Assembly: GCA_016872795.1 (NCBI GenBank)
Contig: VGYZ01000012.1
Span: 1-61,697, forward strand
Origin: Planctomycetota bacterium
GTDB taxonomy: Bacteria; Planctomycetota; UBA1135; GCA-002686595
Length of the DNA stretch: 61,697 bases
Reading direction: 5' to 3'
The position numbers were made by a program, and so were the translations under genes. Shown piece after piece: positions 1 to 9,168 of this stretch. The notes under the pieces were generated by a model that did not search any database, was not told the origin of the DNA, and worked only from the letters and a program-made list of their open reading frames with translations. Every line of letters starts with the position of its first letter. Position 1 is the first letter of the stretch.

Positions 1-2058
1 GACCCGCAGCAGTCGGCGCACGCCTTCGTCGTCAATTGGGATCCGAACTGGCAGGACCAGCAGGCCGGTGTTCCGATCGCGAACATCCTCTACTGGCAGA
101 CATTCGTCGTGCCGATCTCGATTCCTGCGGGCGCGAACTCGCTGACGGGCTTCCTGCAGCCGGTCGCGAACGCGGGCTCGGAGTTCGCGCAGATCACGGA
201 GCTCGCGACGGCGGAGCTCACGGAGTGGGTGCGCTACGACACGATCACGCCCGACGGCCATCTCGTGCGCAACGAGCGCACGGCGCTGATCGACCTGCGC
301 GCGACGCTGACGCTCAACAACGACGGGCGCACCGTGCAGGGCGGCGTCCCTGGCGGTGGCGGCGGTGGCGGTGGCGGCGGCGGTCCGTCGCTCCTGCTGG
401 CCGAGCCCGCGAGCGCTGCGCAACCTCAGGGCGGCTCGTCGGCCGCGTCGCTGTGGCAAGCGTGGTGGGGCACCAACGAGGACACGAACCTGCCGCTCAC
501 CCGCTCGGCGCGCTCGGTGTTCCAGTTCCGCGGCGTGTGCGGGACGCACAGTCACGATCACGCCGCAGGCGTCGAGATCCTTCCGGTATGGCGCGTGCAA
601 CGCAACGGCGTCGAGGGCGGCGAGCCGGGACGCTTCGACTCCGTGTTCCTCATGGATCAGTCCGCGAATTCGCTGGGCTGGCCCGTGCGCGTTCACCGCA
701 CCTACCGACCTTTCGATCGCACGGTGGCGACTTGGACCTTCGATGCCGCGAATCCGATGGTCCCGACCGCGGATCAAGTCGGCACGGCGCCCGAAGATGC
801 GTTGATCCTCGCGCGCAACGCTGTGATGGTCGCGCTCGACACGCAGGCGCAGGCGCCCGTGCCGATGACGGTGCAGTCGGGTACATCGACGCCGAACTTC
901 GAGTCGCGCACCATGGCGCGCGTGATCAAGCATCCGAGCGGCGAGCGTCCGCGCGAGACCGATCGCGTGGTGATCGGCCGCGACCTGCGCGGCGGCGCGG
1001 CAGCGGACATGCTCCTCGATGAGGTCGTATTCCACACGACGGGCTTCGGCGACGGCGACAACTCGCCGGCGCAGGGCGGGCAGCTGGCGCTGAACCAGGA
1101 TCTTTCCGAGGCTGGACTGCAGTTCAGCGTGCGTCCGCAGGGGCTGCGCATCGCGGCCGGAAACTGGAACCAGAACACGAACTGGCTCGACGGGCTGCCG
1201 CGTGATGCGGGCTTGCTGCAGCTCGGTGAAGAGATCCTGTGCTACTCGTCCTACGACGCCACGAGCGGCACGGTCAATGTGACGCCGGGCGGTCGCGGGC
1301 TGCTCGGCACGCAGGACCAGACGCACGAGATCGGTGCGACGGCGAGCTATCTCGAGCACATGGTGGTGAGCATCTTGACCGCGAACATCGGCGCCGGCGA
1401 CGCGACCTTGCCGCTGGTCGACCTCGCGGGCTTCCCGCCGAGCGGTACGGTGCTCGTCGGCACGGAGGTCATCCACTACACGCGCATCGCGGGCTCCGGT
1501 CTCGACATGCCGAGGCGCTCGAGCGAAGCGGGCGCGAAGAACGGACAGGGCGACGGCATGTTCCGTGGTCGCTTCGGCACGGTTCCCGCGGGACACAGCG
1601 CGGGCACGCCCGTGATCCTGTTCCCGTTCCGCTACCACGACCGCTGGACGGAGAAGGCCGACGCGCCGGAGCTCGGTTACTTCGGGCTCGCGCTCGACCA
1701 GCCCAACGCCTATTGGCGCACGAGCTTCTTCGCGGCCGAGGAACCGGGAAGCGGGCAGGTGAAGATCGAAGTGCTGCAGCGCCTCTCGAGCCGCGGCCAG
1801 CCGCCGCCTCCGTGGGATGGCGAGCCCAACGCCACGCGCGGCCTCAAGCTGCTGAGCGAAGGCATGCTGCGCGGCGAGGGACATCCGATTCGCGCTCAGG
1901 CCGATCTCGTCGAGTGGCGCGTGCACGCGCGCTACCTGAATGGCGCTTTCGACGAGCAGGCCGGGCTCGCGCACGGCTGGAAGCAGTCGCCGCGCCTGCG
2001 CATGTTCGGCGCGGAAATGACGGCGCCGAGTCTCGTGCTGCGGAGGGTCGACGAGTGA
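1..2058 (+). CDS. Partial exported-type protein upstream of pseudopilin genes, function unknown
   Basis: The reading frame is open from base 1, so the N-terminus lies outside the window; 685 codons are visible. I do not recognise the family. Near nt 355-388 there is a run of 11 glycines that looks like a linker. In the C-terminal half two segments (about nt 1210-1355 and 1426-1620) share the pattern G-x-E-hydrophobic-x-x-Y, then RG/GRxGT, then H-x-x-G-x-x-V. That pattern resembles repeats I associate with phage virion proteins, and it recurs in the next gene. The stop codon overlaps the next gene's GTG by 4 bp (GTGA), so the two are probably translated together. The position suggests a large minor component of a type II secretion or type IV pilus-like assembly, but this is inference from neighbours only. 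Confidence 0.8.
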   Translation, partial: DPQQSAHAFVVNWDPNWQDQQAGVPIANILYWQTFVVPISIPAGANSLTGFLQPVANAGSEFAQITELATAELTEWVRYDTITPDGHLVRNERTALIDLRATLTLNNDGRTVQGGVPGGGGGGGGGGGPSLLLAEPASAAQPQGGSSAASLWQAWWGTNEDTNLPLTRSARSVFQFRGVCGTHSHDHAAGVEILPVWRVQRNGVEGGEPGRFDSVFLMDQSANSLGWPVRVHRTYRPFDRTVATWTFDAANPMVPTADQVGTAPEDALILARNAVMVALDTQAQAPVPMTVQSGTSTPNFESRTMARVIKHPSGERPRETDRVVIGRDLRGGAAADMLLDEVVFHTTGFGDGDNSPAQGGQLALNQDLSEAGLQFSVRPQGLRIAAGNWNQNTNWLDGLPRDAGLLQLGEEILCYSSYDATSGTVNVTPGGRGLLGTQDQTHEIGATASYLEHMVVSILTANIGAGDATLPLVDLAGFPPSGTVLVGTEVIHYTRIAGSGLDMPRRSSEAGAKNGQGDGMFRGRFGTVPAGHSAGTPVILFPFRYHDRWTEKADAPELGYFGLALDQPNAYWRTSFFAAEEPGSGQVKIEVLQRLSSRGQPPPPWDGEPNATRGLKLLSEGMLRGEGHPIRAQADLVEWRVHARYLNGAFDEQAGLAHGWKQSPRLRMFGAEMTAPSLVLRRVDE

Positions 2059-3152
2059 AGCTGCGCACACGCCTCGCCGTGCGTTCGCGCCGCGGCCTCA
2101 CGCTGGTCGAACTCGTGCTCTCCGCTGGTCTGCTCGCGATCCTGCTCGCCGCGGTGTTCCAGCTCGTGCGCCAATTCATGGGCGTGTGGGAGAAGAGCGA
2201 AGTGCGCCGCATGCAGGTCGAGGAAGCGACCGGCGTGTCCGAGCTGCTCGCCGCTGACCTCGTCGCCCTCGAGCCCGGCGCGCGCGGTGATTTCCTCGCG
2301 GAGTGGGCGTTCTTCGACCACGACCTGAATGGCACGGCGGAGACCAAGTGGCCGCGCGTGCGCATGGTGCGCCACGCTTCGCCCGCGGAGCTCGCGCGCC
2401 TGCAAGCGAGTGAGCAGGCGGATGCGCAGCTCGTCGGCGAGGGTCTGATCGAGGTCGTGTGGGCCGTGCTGCCGACGGAGACGGGTACGCGCGACAACGG
2501 TCGGCGCGCGGTCGGCACGCTCTGGCGCGGCGAGCGCGTGTTCGGCCCCGCGCGCGGCGCCGATGTGTCGATGTTCTCCGAACAGTTCCTCAGCCGCGGC
2601 GGCGTGCCGCGCCCCGGCTCGACGCAGGAAGTCACCGGTGGCGTACTCTGGCTCGGGATGCAGTTCGCGACGCAGACCACGATCCTGCGCGACGGCTGGC
2701 GCGTGGGGCGCGAGAGCGGCGACAGCATGGCGTCGTGGGATGCGTGGGATCGCCAGCGCCCCGTCGCCGAGCGCCATGTTTGGAACGACACGAGCGACTT
2801 CCTGCCGCAGGTCTCGGATGCGCCGCTACTGCCGCGGCGCGTGCGTCTCGAGCTCGAGCTCGAGCATGCTTCCGACCTCAAGCGTCGCACGCGGCTCTCG
2901 GTGTTCATCAACCAGCAGGACGGTTCGTTCGAGGTCGACGACCCAGCGCGCCTGCCCTCCGTCGGCGGCCACATGCTCATCGACGCCGAGTGGATGAAGG
3001 TGTCCAGCATCAGCGGGCGCTGGGTGTCGGTACGGCGCGGTGCCCGCGGCACGGCGCCGGCCGCGCACGACAACGGCGCGCTCGTGCACTTCGGTCGCAC
3101 GATGGTGCGCGAAGTTCCGATCGCCACGCACCGCGAGGACTGGGACCTGTGA
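2055..3152 (+). CDS. Pseudopilin-like protein with N-terminal methylation motif (GspJ-like position)
   Basis: 365 aa from a GTG that overlaps the upstream stop. Residues 9-40 form a class III (prepilin peptidase) signal: basic residues, a Gly at 14 followed by LTLVE, with Glu at mature position +5, then a hydrophobic helix of about 20 residues. This is the hallmark of pseudopilins and type IV pilins cleaved by PilD/GspO. The protein is longer than ordinary major pseudopilins and, with a second pseudopilin gene directly after it, fits a GspJ/PilW-like minor pilin. Near its C-terminus (nt 2950-3095) is a third copy of the G-x-E...RGxxGT...H-x-x-G motif found twice in the preceding gene. It probably acts in a cell-envelope pseudopilus; the exact system is not identifiable here. 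Confidence 0.8.
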   Translation: MKLRTRLAVRSRRGLTLVELVLSAGLLAILLAAVFQLVRQFMGVWEKSEVRRMQVEEATGVSELLAADLVALEPGARGDFLAEWAFFDHDLNGTAETKWPRVRMVRHASPAELARLQASEQADAQLVGEGLIEVVWAVLPTETGTRDNGRRAVGTLWRGERVFGPARGADVSMFSEQFLSRGGVPRPGSTQEVTGGVLWLGMQFATQTTILRDGWRVGRESGDSMASWDAWDRQRPVAERHVWNDTSDFLPQVSDAPLLPRRVRLELELEHASDLKRRTRLSVFINQQDGSFEVDDPARLPSVGGHMLIDAEWMKVSSISGRWVSVRRGARGTAPAAHDNGALVHFGRTMVREVPIATHREDWDL

Positions 3153-3661
3153 AGCGCGCCATCCGCAGCGGCCGCTCGAGCGGCTTCACGATCCTCGAAG
3201 TGCTCGTCGCCATGGGCATCCTGCTCGTCGGCATGAGCGCGATCCTCGGCCTCCTTTCGTTCGGCGCCTCGATGACGCGCAATGCGGCGCTGAAGAGCGC
3301 GGGTGCGAGCGCCGTCGAGGCCGTCGTCGCGGACCTCGAGGAGAGCTTCTTCCCGCTCGTGCGCGACGAGGTCACGGGCGAGGTGCGTGTCGGGGCACCG
3401 GTGGCGATCGAGAACCGGCCCGTGCCCGGCCACGAGGGCCTGCACTACTGGGCGCGCGGCAGCGGCGATCCGCGCGACCGCGTCACGCCCGGCGGGCCGC
3501 TGCGCTGGCGTGTCGACATCGAGATTCGCTGGACCACTGCGGGGCGCGTCAAGTCGCGCACATTCACCACCTTGCTGCTGCGCCAAGTGCCCTTCGGGGA
3601 GCGCCTGCGCCGCGAGCTGATCGAGGGCGCGAGCCCTGCGAGCGAGAACCACGAGCCATGA
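3149..3661 (+). CDS. Pseudopilin / prepilin-type protein (GspI/PilV-like)
   Basis: 170 aa from a GTG overlapping the previous stop as GTGA. The N-terminus has a clear type IV prepilin signal: a basic leader ending in Gly-12, then FTILE with Glu at mature +5, followed by a hydrophobic helix (about residues 13-35). Small size and position between a larger pseudopilin and a secreted protein fit a minor pseudopilin such as GspI/PilV. The stop overlaps the next ATG (ATGA), so five genes from before base 1 to nt 6224 look like one coupled transcript. The function in pilus or secretion assembly is a family-level inference; no ATPase or secretin gene is visible in the window. Confidence 0.8.
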   Translation: MKRAIRSGRSSGFTILEVLVAMGILLVGMSAILGLLSFGASMTRNAALKSAGASAVEAVVADLEESFFPLVRDEVTGEVRVGAPVAIENRPVPGHEGLHYWARGSGDPRDRVTPGGPLRWRVDIEIRWTTAGRVKSRTFTTLLLRQVPFGERLRRELIEGASPASENHEP

Positions 3662-5205
3662 TGAACTTTCTCCTTCTGTCGCTGTTCCTGTCCGCTCCTC
3701 CGCAGTCGGCGTTGCCCGTTGCCGAGCAACCGGCTGCCGCACTCGAGCTCACCATGCTGCGCCTCTACGACGGCGGGCTCCTGTGGGGCTCGATCGCGGG
3801 ACACGACGCGCAAGCGTTGCACATCCAGCGCCTCGACAACGGCGGCTTCGTCAAGCTGCCGTGGACGCGGCTCGATCCGGTACTTTCGGAGGAGCTGCTC
3901 GCGAAGTTCGGCTATGTCGATCGCTCGGGCGAGGAAGTGTTCGTCGAAGTCGATCGCCTGCTGCTCAACGACGGCACCGATGTGATCGGGCTGATCGTCA
4001 ACCGCACCGGCACCGAGCTGTGGGTCAAGACCGCGCAGCGCACATTCCCCGTGCCCGTGCGCTCGCTCTCCGGCGCGGCCACGCGCGTGCGAGCCCCCGC
4101 GCTCGATGTGTACACGCGCGAGGAGCTCTACCAGACCGAGCTCGCACGCGCGAACCTCGCTTCGTCGTCGTCGCTGTGGGAGCTTGCGGTGTACTGCGAG
4201 CGCATCTACGACTTCGCGCACTGCGTCGAGCATCTCGAGGCGCTGGCGAAGCTCGACCCCACATCCAAGGCGAGCGAGGTTGCGATCGCGCTCTCGCGCA
4301 ACCGCGGCAAGGCCGCAAATCAGGCCCAGCTCGAGGCCCTGCGCGAGATCGATCAGGACCGCGCGCGCGGCTACTTCGACCGTGCGCTCTCCAAGATCGA
4401 GGCCTTCGTGGCCGCGAGTCCCTCGAGCGGCTTTGCGCAGGACGCGCTCAAGAAGAGGGCGACCGTCGAGAAGGCGCGCGAACAGAAGCTGCGCGAACGC
4501 GCCGCCGAGGCTTGGCACGCGTGGGTTCCGCGCCTGATCTCGGCCAAGGCGCGCGAGCCGCAGCTGACGCACGAGGCCGCGGTCGAGTGGCTCGAAGAGG
4601 GCATCGAGAAGCCGCTGGTCGAGGCGGTGACCGCCGAGCTCGTGCGCTCCGTGTCCGCAACGGTCACACCCGATCAGGTCACGCGCTACTGGAAGGAGCG
4701 CGTCGGCGGCCGCTGGCGCCGGGCGAGCTACGGTCAGGGCACATTCCTGCTCGGCGACGCCGAGGCGCGCAAGGGTCTCACCAAGGACGACTCGAAGTCC
4801 GCGCCGACGAGTGAGACCGACAGCGCGCGCAGCGAGCTCGAGGAGCGCCTGCAGCGCTACCTCGCCGCGCAGGAGACCGTGCGCGCCGCGCGCGCGGCCG
4901 CCGCGGAAGGCGAGGAGAGCAAGACCGAGGCCTTCTGGAAGGGCTACGGCTCGGCCAACCGCGGCCAGTGGATGCTCGCGTACTTCGCCGAGCATTCCGG
5001 CGACTTCCAGCTGCGCGATCCGCAGTTTTCCAATTGCCCCGACTGCGGTGGCAGCGGTCGGCGCGAGATCGTCAACGCGGTGGGGCAGCAGAATCGCGGC
5101 GGGCAGGGCGGCGCACAGGGCGGCTCGACCGGCGGCACGATGCAGATGGTCGAGTGCCCGGCCTGCTTTGGCATCGGCGTCATCCGCCGCGTGAACTACC
5201 GCTGA
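3658..5205 (+). CDS. Secreted protein with C-terminal DnaJ-type zinc-finger motifs
   Basis: 515 aa from the ATG at 3658 (a second ATG follows at 3661). Residues 3-18 are a hydrophobic signal peptide. The body is rich in charged helices (about residues 170-290 and 370-430), which may be coiled coil or TPR-like. The C-terminus has two CxxCxGxG-like units, CPDCGGSG at 460-467 and CPACFGIG at 500-507, separated by a Gly/Gln-rich stretch; these match the zinc-binding motif of DnaJ. I know no named family for the whole protein. The signal peptide and the position after two pseudopilins suggest an envelope role, perhaps in assembly or proteolysis control. It overlaps the next gene by 1 bp (TGATG). 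Confidence 0.75.
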   Translation: MMNFLLLSLFLSAPPQSALPVAEQPAAALELTMLRLYDGGLLWGSIAGHDAQALHIQRLDNGGFVKLPWTRLDPVLSEELLAKFGYVDRSGEEVFVEVDRLLLNDGTDVIGLIVNRTGTELWVKTAQRTFPVPVRSLSGAATRVRAPALDVYTREELYQTELARANLASSSSLWELAVYCERIYDFAHCVEHLEALAKLDPTSKASEVAIALSRNRGKAANQAQLEALREIDQDRARGYFDRALSKIEAFVAASPSSGFAQDALKKRATVEKAREQKLRERAAEAWHAWVPRLISAKAREPQLTHEAAVEWLEEGIEKPLVEAVTAELVRSVSATVTPDQVTRYWKERVGGRWRRASYGQGTFLLGDAEARKGLTKDDSKSAPTSETDSARSELEERLQRYLAAQETVRAARAAAAEGEESKTEAFWKGYGSANRGQWMLAYFAEHSGDFQLRDPQFSNCPDCGGSGRREIVNAVGQQNRGGQGGAQGGSTGGTMQMVECPACFGIGVIRRVNYR

Positions 5206-6224
5206 TGCGCGCGTCGCCCTTCCTCGCGCTGCTCCTCGCCGCCTGCGCGGCCACGCGCAACCCCGAGCGCTCCAAGCTCCAACCCGCACCGACTCCAACG
5301 CCCACGCCGGAGTCGGTCGCGGTCGCTTCGAACCCCAACGCGCCGAGCCCGAGCGCGGCTCCCACGCCCGTCGCGCCGGTCGAGGCCACCGTCGCGCCCG
5401 TGCGGGAGACGCAGTTCGAGCTCGGCCGCGTCGGTGACGAGCCGCTCACCTCGCGCGACTTCCTGCGCAAGCTGTGGATCGCGGACAATCGCCTCGCGCG
5501 CCGCGTCGTCGAGCAGCTCGTCTTTTCGCGCCTCACCCAGCTCGAGGCCACGCGCCTGGGCATCCGCCTCGTCGAGTCGGCCGTCGACGCCGAGGTCCTG
5601 CGCGCGATGGGGGAGCTCGAGCGCAAGCTCGTCGACCGGCAGTCGAAGCTCACCCTGCGCGAGCACATCGATCAGGTGATCGGCATCGAGCCCGAGCTGT
5701 ACCTCGCCGACCTGCGCGACGAGGCCATCTTGCAGATGCTTGCCGAGCGTTGCGTGCGCGCCTGGGCCGTCGAGAACGACCGCTGCGATGTGCGCGTGAC
5801 CGAGCTGCGCTCGCCCGAGGCCCTCGCCGCCGCCCAAGCCGATCTCAATGCCGGCAAGACCTTCGCCGAGGTCGCCAAGGCTCACGGTGCCGGGGACGAC
5901 GCCGTCACCGCCACCACGCTCCTGCGCATCACCCGCGCCGAATCTCAGGACCTCGCCCGGGCAGTCTTCGCGACCGCCGTGGGCACCGTGGGCGGGCCTC
6001 TGGAGCAGGGTGGCCGCTGGCTCCTGTTCGTTCCCGAGGTCCGCCGCGAGGGCCGCGAGGGCTCTTGGGTCGAGCTGCGCGAGGAGGTCGAAGGCAGCCT
6101 CACCATGCAGCCGGTCGGGGAGCTCGAGTTCGTCCAGTGGCGGGCCGCCATGGTGCGCCGCTATCGGGTCGACCTGCAGCCCTTCTTCCAAGAAGTGGAG
6201 CGCAAGGGCGCCGCGGGCAGATGA
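5205..6224 (+). CDS. PpiC/SurA-like peptidyl-prolyl isomerase lipoprotein
   Basis: 339 aa. It begins with a short lipoprotein signal ending in the lipobox LLAAC (Cys about residue 15), then a Pro/Thr/Ala-rich linker to about residue 65. A helical region (about 75-190) resembles the SurA N-terminal chaperone domain. Residues of about 200-290 resemble a degenerate parvulin domain (a FAEVAKAHG segment, then a GGPLEQGGRW segment). In this family such proteins help fold exported proteins and sometimes isomerise X-Pro bonds; activity here is unproven because the parvulin core is weakly conserved. It is the last gene of the overlapping pseudopilin cluster and is probably a dedicated folding factor for it. 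Confidence 0.7.
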   Translation: MRASPFLALLLAACAATRNPERSKLQPAPTPTPTPESVAVASNPNAPSPSAAPTPVAPVEATVAPVRETQFELGRVGDEPLTSRDFLRKLWIADNRLARRVVEQLVFSRLTQLEATRLGIRLVESAVDAEVLRAMGELERKLVDRQSKLTLREHIDQVIGIEPELYLADLRDEAILQMLAERCVRAWAVENDRCDVRVTELRSPEALAAAQADLNAGKTFAEVAKAHGAGDDAVTATTLLRITRAESQDLARAVFATAVGTVGGPLEQGGRWLLFVPEVRREGREGSWVELREEVEGSLTMQPVGELEFVQWRAAMVRRYRVDLQPFFQEVERKGAAGR

Positions 6225-6285
6225 GCGTCGGCCGGTCGGCCCCGTCCTTGACCCGAGGGGGCCGCTCGACGAACCTGTTGCCGCC

Positions 6286-6978
6286 ATGACCCAGCCCGAC
6301 GATCCCACGCCGGATGCGCCCCCGTCGGCCGCGGCCCGCGCCGCGACCGAACCCGAGCTCGGCGCGCAGGCCACGAGCGAGGTCGCGGTCTGCGAACCCG
6401 CGCTCGCGATCGCAGGTCAGGGGAACGAGTCCGCCGCAGTCTCGGAGTCGGAACTCTCGGAGTCTGAGCTCGAGCGCGACCTCGCCGCGCTGCTGTTCGT
6501 CTCGACCGAGCCGCTCTCCAAGGGACGCTTGGCCTCCTTGGTTGGTGGCGCGAGCGAGAAGCGCATCGCCGAGGCCCTCGCGCGCCTCCAACAGCGGCTC
6601 GCGACCGCGTGCCTGCCGTGGGAGCTGCGCGAGATCGCCGGCGGCTGGCAGCTCTTCACCACGCCCGATGTGGCCGAGACCGTGGCCCTGCTCGGCAAGG
6701 CCAAGAAGGACGAGAAGCTCTCCGGGGCTGGGCTGGAGACGCTCGCCATCGTGGCTTACCGCCAACCCGTCACGAAGGGCGAGATCGAAGCCATCCGCGG
6801 CGTGCAGGTCGGACCCATCCTGCGCACGCTGGTCGACCGCGGATTGGTCAAGGTCGGCGGCCGTTCGGACGATCCCGGTCATCCCTTGCTGTACATCACC
6901 ACCCGCAAGTTCCTCGACGCCTTCGCGCTCGCGTCCCTCGACGACCTGCCGCGCGACGGAGAGCTGCTCCGCGACTAG
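6286..6978 (+). CDS. scpB: Segregation and condensation protein B
   Basis: 230 aa. The first 55 residues are low-complexity (Ala/Pro/Glu/Ser) and are an extension beyond the usual ScpB. From about residue 62 the family pattern is clear: an AALLFVSTEPLS segment, then winged-helix elements, the diagnostic ETLAIVAYRQPVTKGEIEAI-type stretch (about 150-170, given in part), and VGPILRTLVDRGLVK. ScpB binds the SMC-kleisin complex (with ScpA) and acts in chromosome condensation and segregation in the cytoplasm. scpA, its frequent partner, is not in the window. A 61-bp gap separates it from the lipoprotein gene, and it could be cotranscribed with ppiD-like downstream. Confidence 0.92.
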   Translation: MTQPDDPTPDAPPSAAARAATEPELGAQATSEVAVCEPALAIAGQGNESAAVSESELSESELERDLAALLFVSTEPLSKGRLASLVGGASEKRIAEALARLQQRLATACLPWELREIAGGWQLFTTPDVAETVALLGKAKKDEKLSGAGLETLAIVAYRQPVTKGEIEAIRGVQVGPILRTLVDRGLVKVGGRSDDPGHPLLYITTRKFLDAFALASLDDLPRDGELLRD

Positions 6979-7065
6979 TCGCGCGGCCACGGCCCAAGCC
7001 TCCGCGCCCGGCCGCCGCGCTCCCACGAACCACCGCCGCTTCCCACACCGACGCCCGAATCTCTC

Positions 7066-9048
7066 ATGTCCAAGCACGAAAAAGAACCGCAGCAGGAACC
7101 GACCCCGGAGCAGCTGGCCGCCGCCGATGAGCCGGTCCATGTTCCCAAGGGCCAGAGCCGCGGCAAGTTCCTGCTGATCCTCGGTCTGATGATCTTCACG
7201 CTCGTGATCTATGTCGTTCCGGCGGAGTTCACGCAGATGTTCCGCTCGGGCGACCCTGCGGAGAAGTCCTACTTCGCTTGGAACCATCCGCGCCTGGGCC
7301 GGCAGGAGATCAACGCGCGCGCCTTCATGCTCGAGTCGCAGCGCATGAGCAACCTTCTGTACTTCCTCGGCGTGGTCAGCTCGGACTTCCAGCCCTACGC
7401 CGACGCGCTCGCCGACGCCCGCGACTCGATGCTCGAGGAAGAGCAGGTCGGCCGCACGATGATCCTCGATCGCCTCGCGCAGGACGCCGGCATCGAGATC
7501 ACCGACAACGAGCTGCGCAAGGTGATCATGGAAGGCGCGATCCTCCAGTTCTCGCGCCCGTCGCGCGACACCAAGAACGCGCAGTACCCGCTGATCACGA
7601 TCCCGATCCGCCCGATCTCGGACGGTGCGCTGCTCAAGCAGGTGCTCGCCTCCGCGAACCTCTCGCCGCTCGACTACGAGAGCGGCCTGCGCCAGCTCCT
7701 GCGCATCGAGCGCTACGAGTCGCTCGTCGGCGTCGCGGCCCAGCCCAAGCCCGAGGCGATCGAGGCCTCGTGGAAGAAGCAGCATCAGGAATACGGCCTC
7801 GACTTCGTCGTGTTCGATGTCGACGCCGCGCGCGCCGAGGCGGAGAGCGCCACGGCCGACGAGGCCACGCTGCGCGGCTGGTACGACGCTCTCGACTCGA
7901 TGACCAAGCGCCAGAAGTTCAGCGCCGAGTGGGTCGCCGAGCGCGCGGGCGCCGAGCTGCTCATATGGAACTTCGCGGACACCACCGAGCCCGCCAAGTT
8001 GTTCGAACGCTTCCCGCGCCCCGAAGGCGTCGACCTCGAGAAGCTCGCGCAGGACTACTACAACCAGTTCGCCAACATGCGCTTCCGCCGCGCGGAAGAG
8101 AAGGCGGACGGCGCCTCGGCGGCCGAGCGCCTGTACCTGCCGTTCGAAGAAGTCGCCGATCAGGCGCGGCGCGAGTCGAAGATCCACGCGGCGCTCGTCG
8201 ACTACTCGCTCGATGTGCAGAAGCGCATCCGCACGGGCCTTGCCGGCGACGCACTGGCGCTCGAGGCGGCGGAGCTCGGACTCGCGTACATCCGCGATGA
8301 CTCCGCGCGCACGCAGACCGACTGGAGCAGCTATCCGGGCGTCGGCGACGCGACCTTCGCGGTCTCGATCTTGCGCGCGGCCCGCGGCGACAAGTTCATT
8401 CCGCTCCACATCGGTGCGGCGAACATCGCCTTCGGCCGCGCGGGCGCGATCACCGAGTCAGGCGCCCCGAACTTCGAGGATGTCGCGGCGCGCGCGCTCG
8501 AGGAATGGCGCAAGGACCAAGCATTCAAGATCGCCAACGGCAAGGCGAGTGACCTCTACAACGCCGTGCGCGCCAAATCGGGCATCACCGATTCCACCGC
8601 GCCGCTCAAGGTCGACGAGGCCATGTTCCTCGAGGTCGCGACCGGGCAGGGCTCGACGGTCATCTCCGCGGGCTGGGTCGACGAGGCCAAGCTCAGCGGC
8701 GAGACGCTCGACAACCCGACCGAGGTCGAGCGCTTCAAGACCGCGCTCGCCCTCACGGGCCGCACCGCGATGAATGTGGACGACAGCGTCGTCGCGCTGC
8801 CCTTCACTACGCTGAATCGCGATCGCGTCTATGTCGTGCGCAAGCTCGGCAAGCGCGATCCGCCCGTGGTCCGACTCGAGCCGCGCGACTACAAGTCGCT
8901 GCGCGACCAAGCCGCCACCGAACGCTCGAACGAGATGCTGGACGAGATGTTCGGCGCGGCCGCGCTCAAGACGCGCTTTGGCTTCAGCTTCCCTTCGCGC
9001 GAGGCGGCGGAGAAGGAAAAGGCCACGCAGCAGCCCGCGAATTCCTAG
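7066..9048 (+). CDS. PpiD/SurA-like membrane-anchored periplasmic folding factor
   Basis: 660 aa. A charged cytoplasmic tail (about 30 residues) is followed by one membrane helix (about 35-53), then a long exported domain. Residues of about 85-240 resemble the SurA_N/PpiD chaperone fold (a second helix-rich region follows), and the architecture (single anchor, long extracytoplasmic part) matches PpiD. I do not see a convincing parvulin catalytic core, so it may be a chaperone only. Its gene follows scpB by 87 bp on the same strand and ends before a hairpin that probably ends transcription. Alternative: an unrelated large membrane-anchored protein; the family call rests on layout and weak motifs. 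Confidence 0.6.
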   Translation: MSKHEKEPQQEPTPEQLAAADEPVHVPKGQSRGKFLLILGLMIFTLVIYVVPAEFTQMFRSGDPAEKSYFAWNHPRLGRQEINARAFMLESQRMSNLLYFLGVVSSDFQPYADALADARDSMLEEEQVGRTMILDRLAQDAGIEITDNELRKVIMEGAILQFSRPSRDTKNAQYPLITIPIRPISDGALLKQVLASANLSPLDYESGLRQLLRIERYESLVGVAAQPKPEAIEASWKKQHQEYGLDFVVFDVDAARAEAESATADEATLRGWYDALDSMTKRQKFSAEWVAERAGAELLIWNFADTTEPAKLFERFPRPEGVDLEKLAQDYYNQFANMRFRRAEEKADGASAAERLYLPFEEVADQARRESKIHAALVDYSLDVQKRIRTGLAGDALALEAAELGLAYIRDDSARTQTDWSSYPGVGDATFAVSILRAARGDKFIPLHIGAANIAFGRAGAITESGAPNFEDVAARALEEWRKDQAFKIANGKASDLYNAVRAKSGITDSTAPLKVDEAMFLEVATGQGSTVISAGWVDEAKLSGETLDNPTEVERFKTALALTGRTAMNVDDSVVALPFTTLNRDRVYVVRKLGKRDPPVVRLEPRDYKSLRDQAATERSNEMLDEMFGAAALKTRFGFSFPSREAAEKEKATQQPANS

Positions 9049-9073
9049 GACTGCTCGCGACTCTCGGCACAAC

Positions 9074-9113
9074 CGCGGCCCGTCGCGCTCCTCGCGGAGC
9101 ACGGCGGGCCGCG
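9074..9113. terminator. Hairpin between convergent genes, likely bidirectional terminator
   Basis: An outer 9-bp perfect stem (CGCGGCCCG / CGGGCCGCG) encloses an inner GCTCC-TCGC-GGAGC hairpin. It lies between the ppiD-like gene (ends 9048, plus) and the histidine kinase (ends 9169, minus). There is no long T run, so this is a structural inference. Confidence 0.5.
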
Positions 9114-9168
9114 ACGCTTGGCTCTCCCTGTGCTCGAGCGCCGCGACTTCGACGAGCTCGAAGCGCGT

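Noticed and set aside
355..388. Possible simple-sequence repeat switch (Gly codon run)
   Set aside because: The GGC/GGT codons vary and stay in frame; it reads as an ordinary glycine linker.
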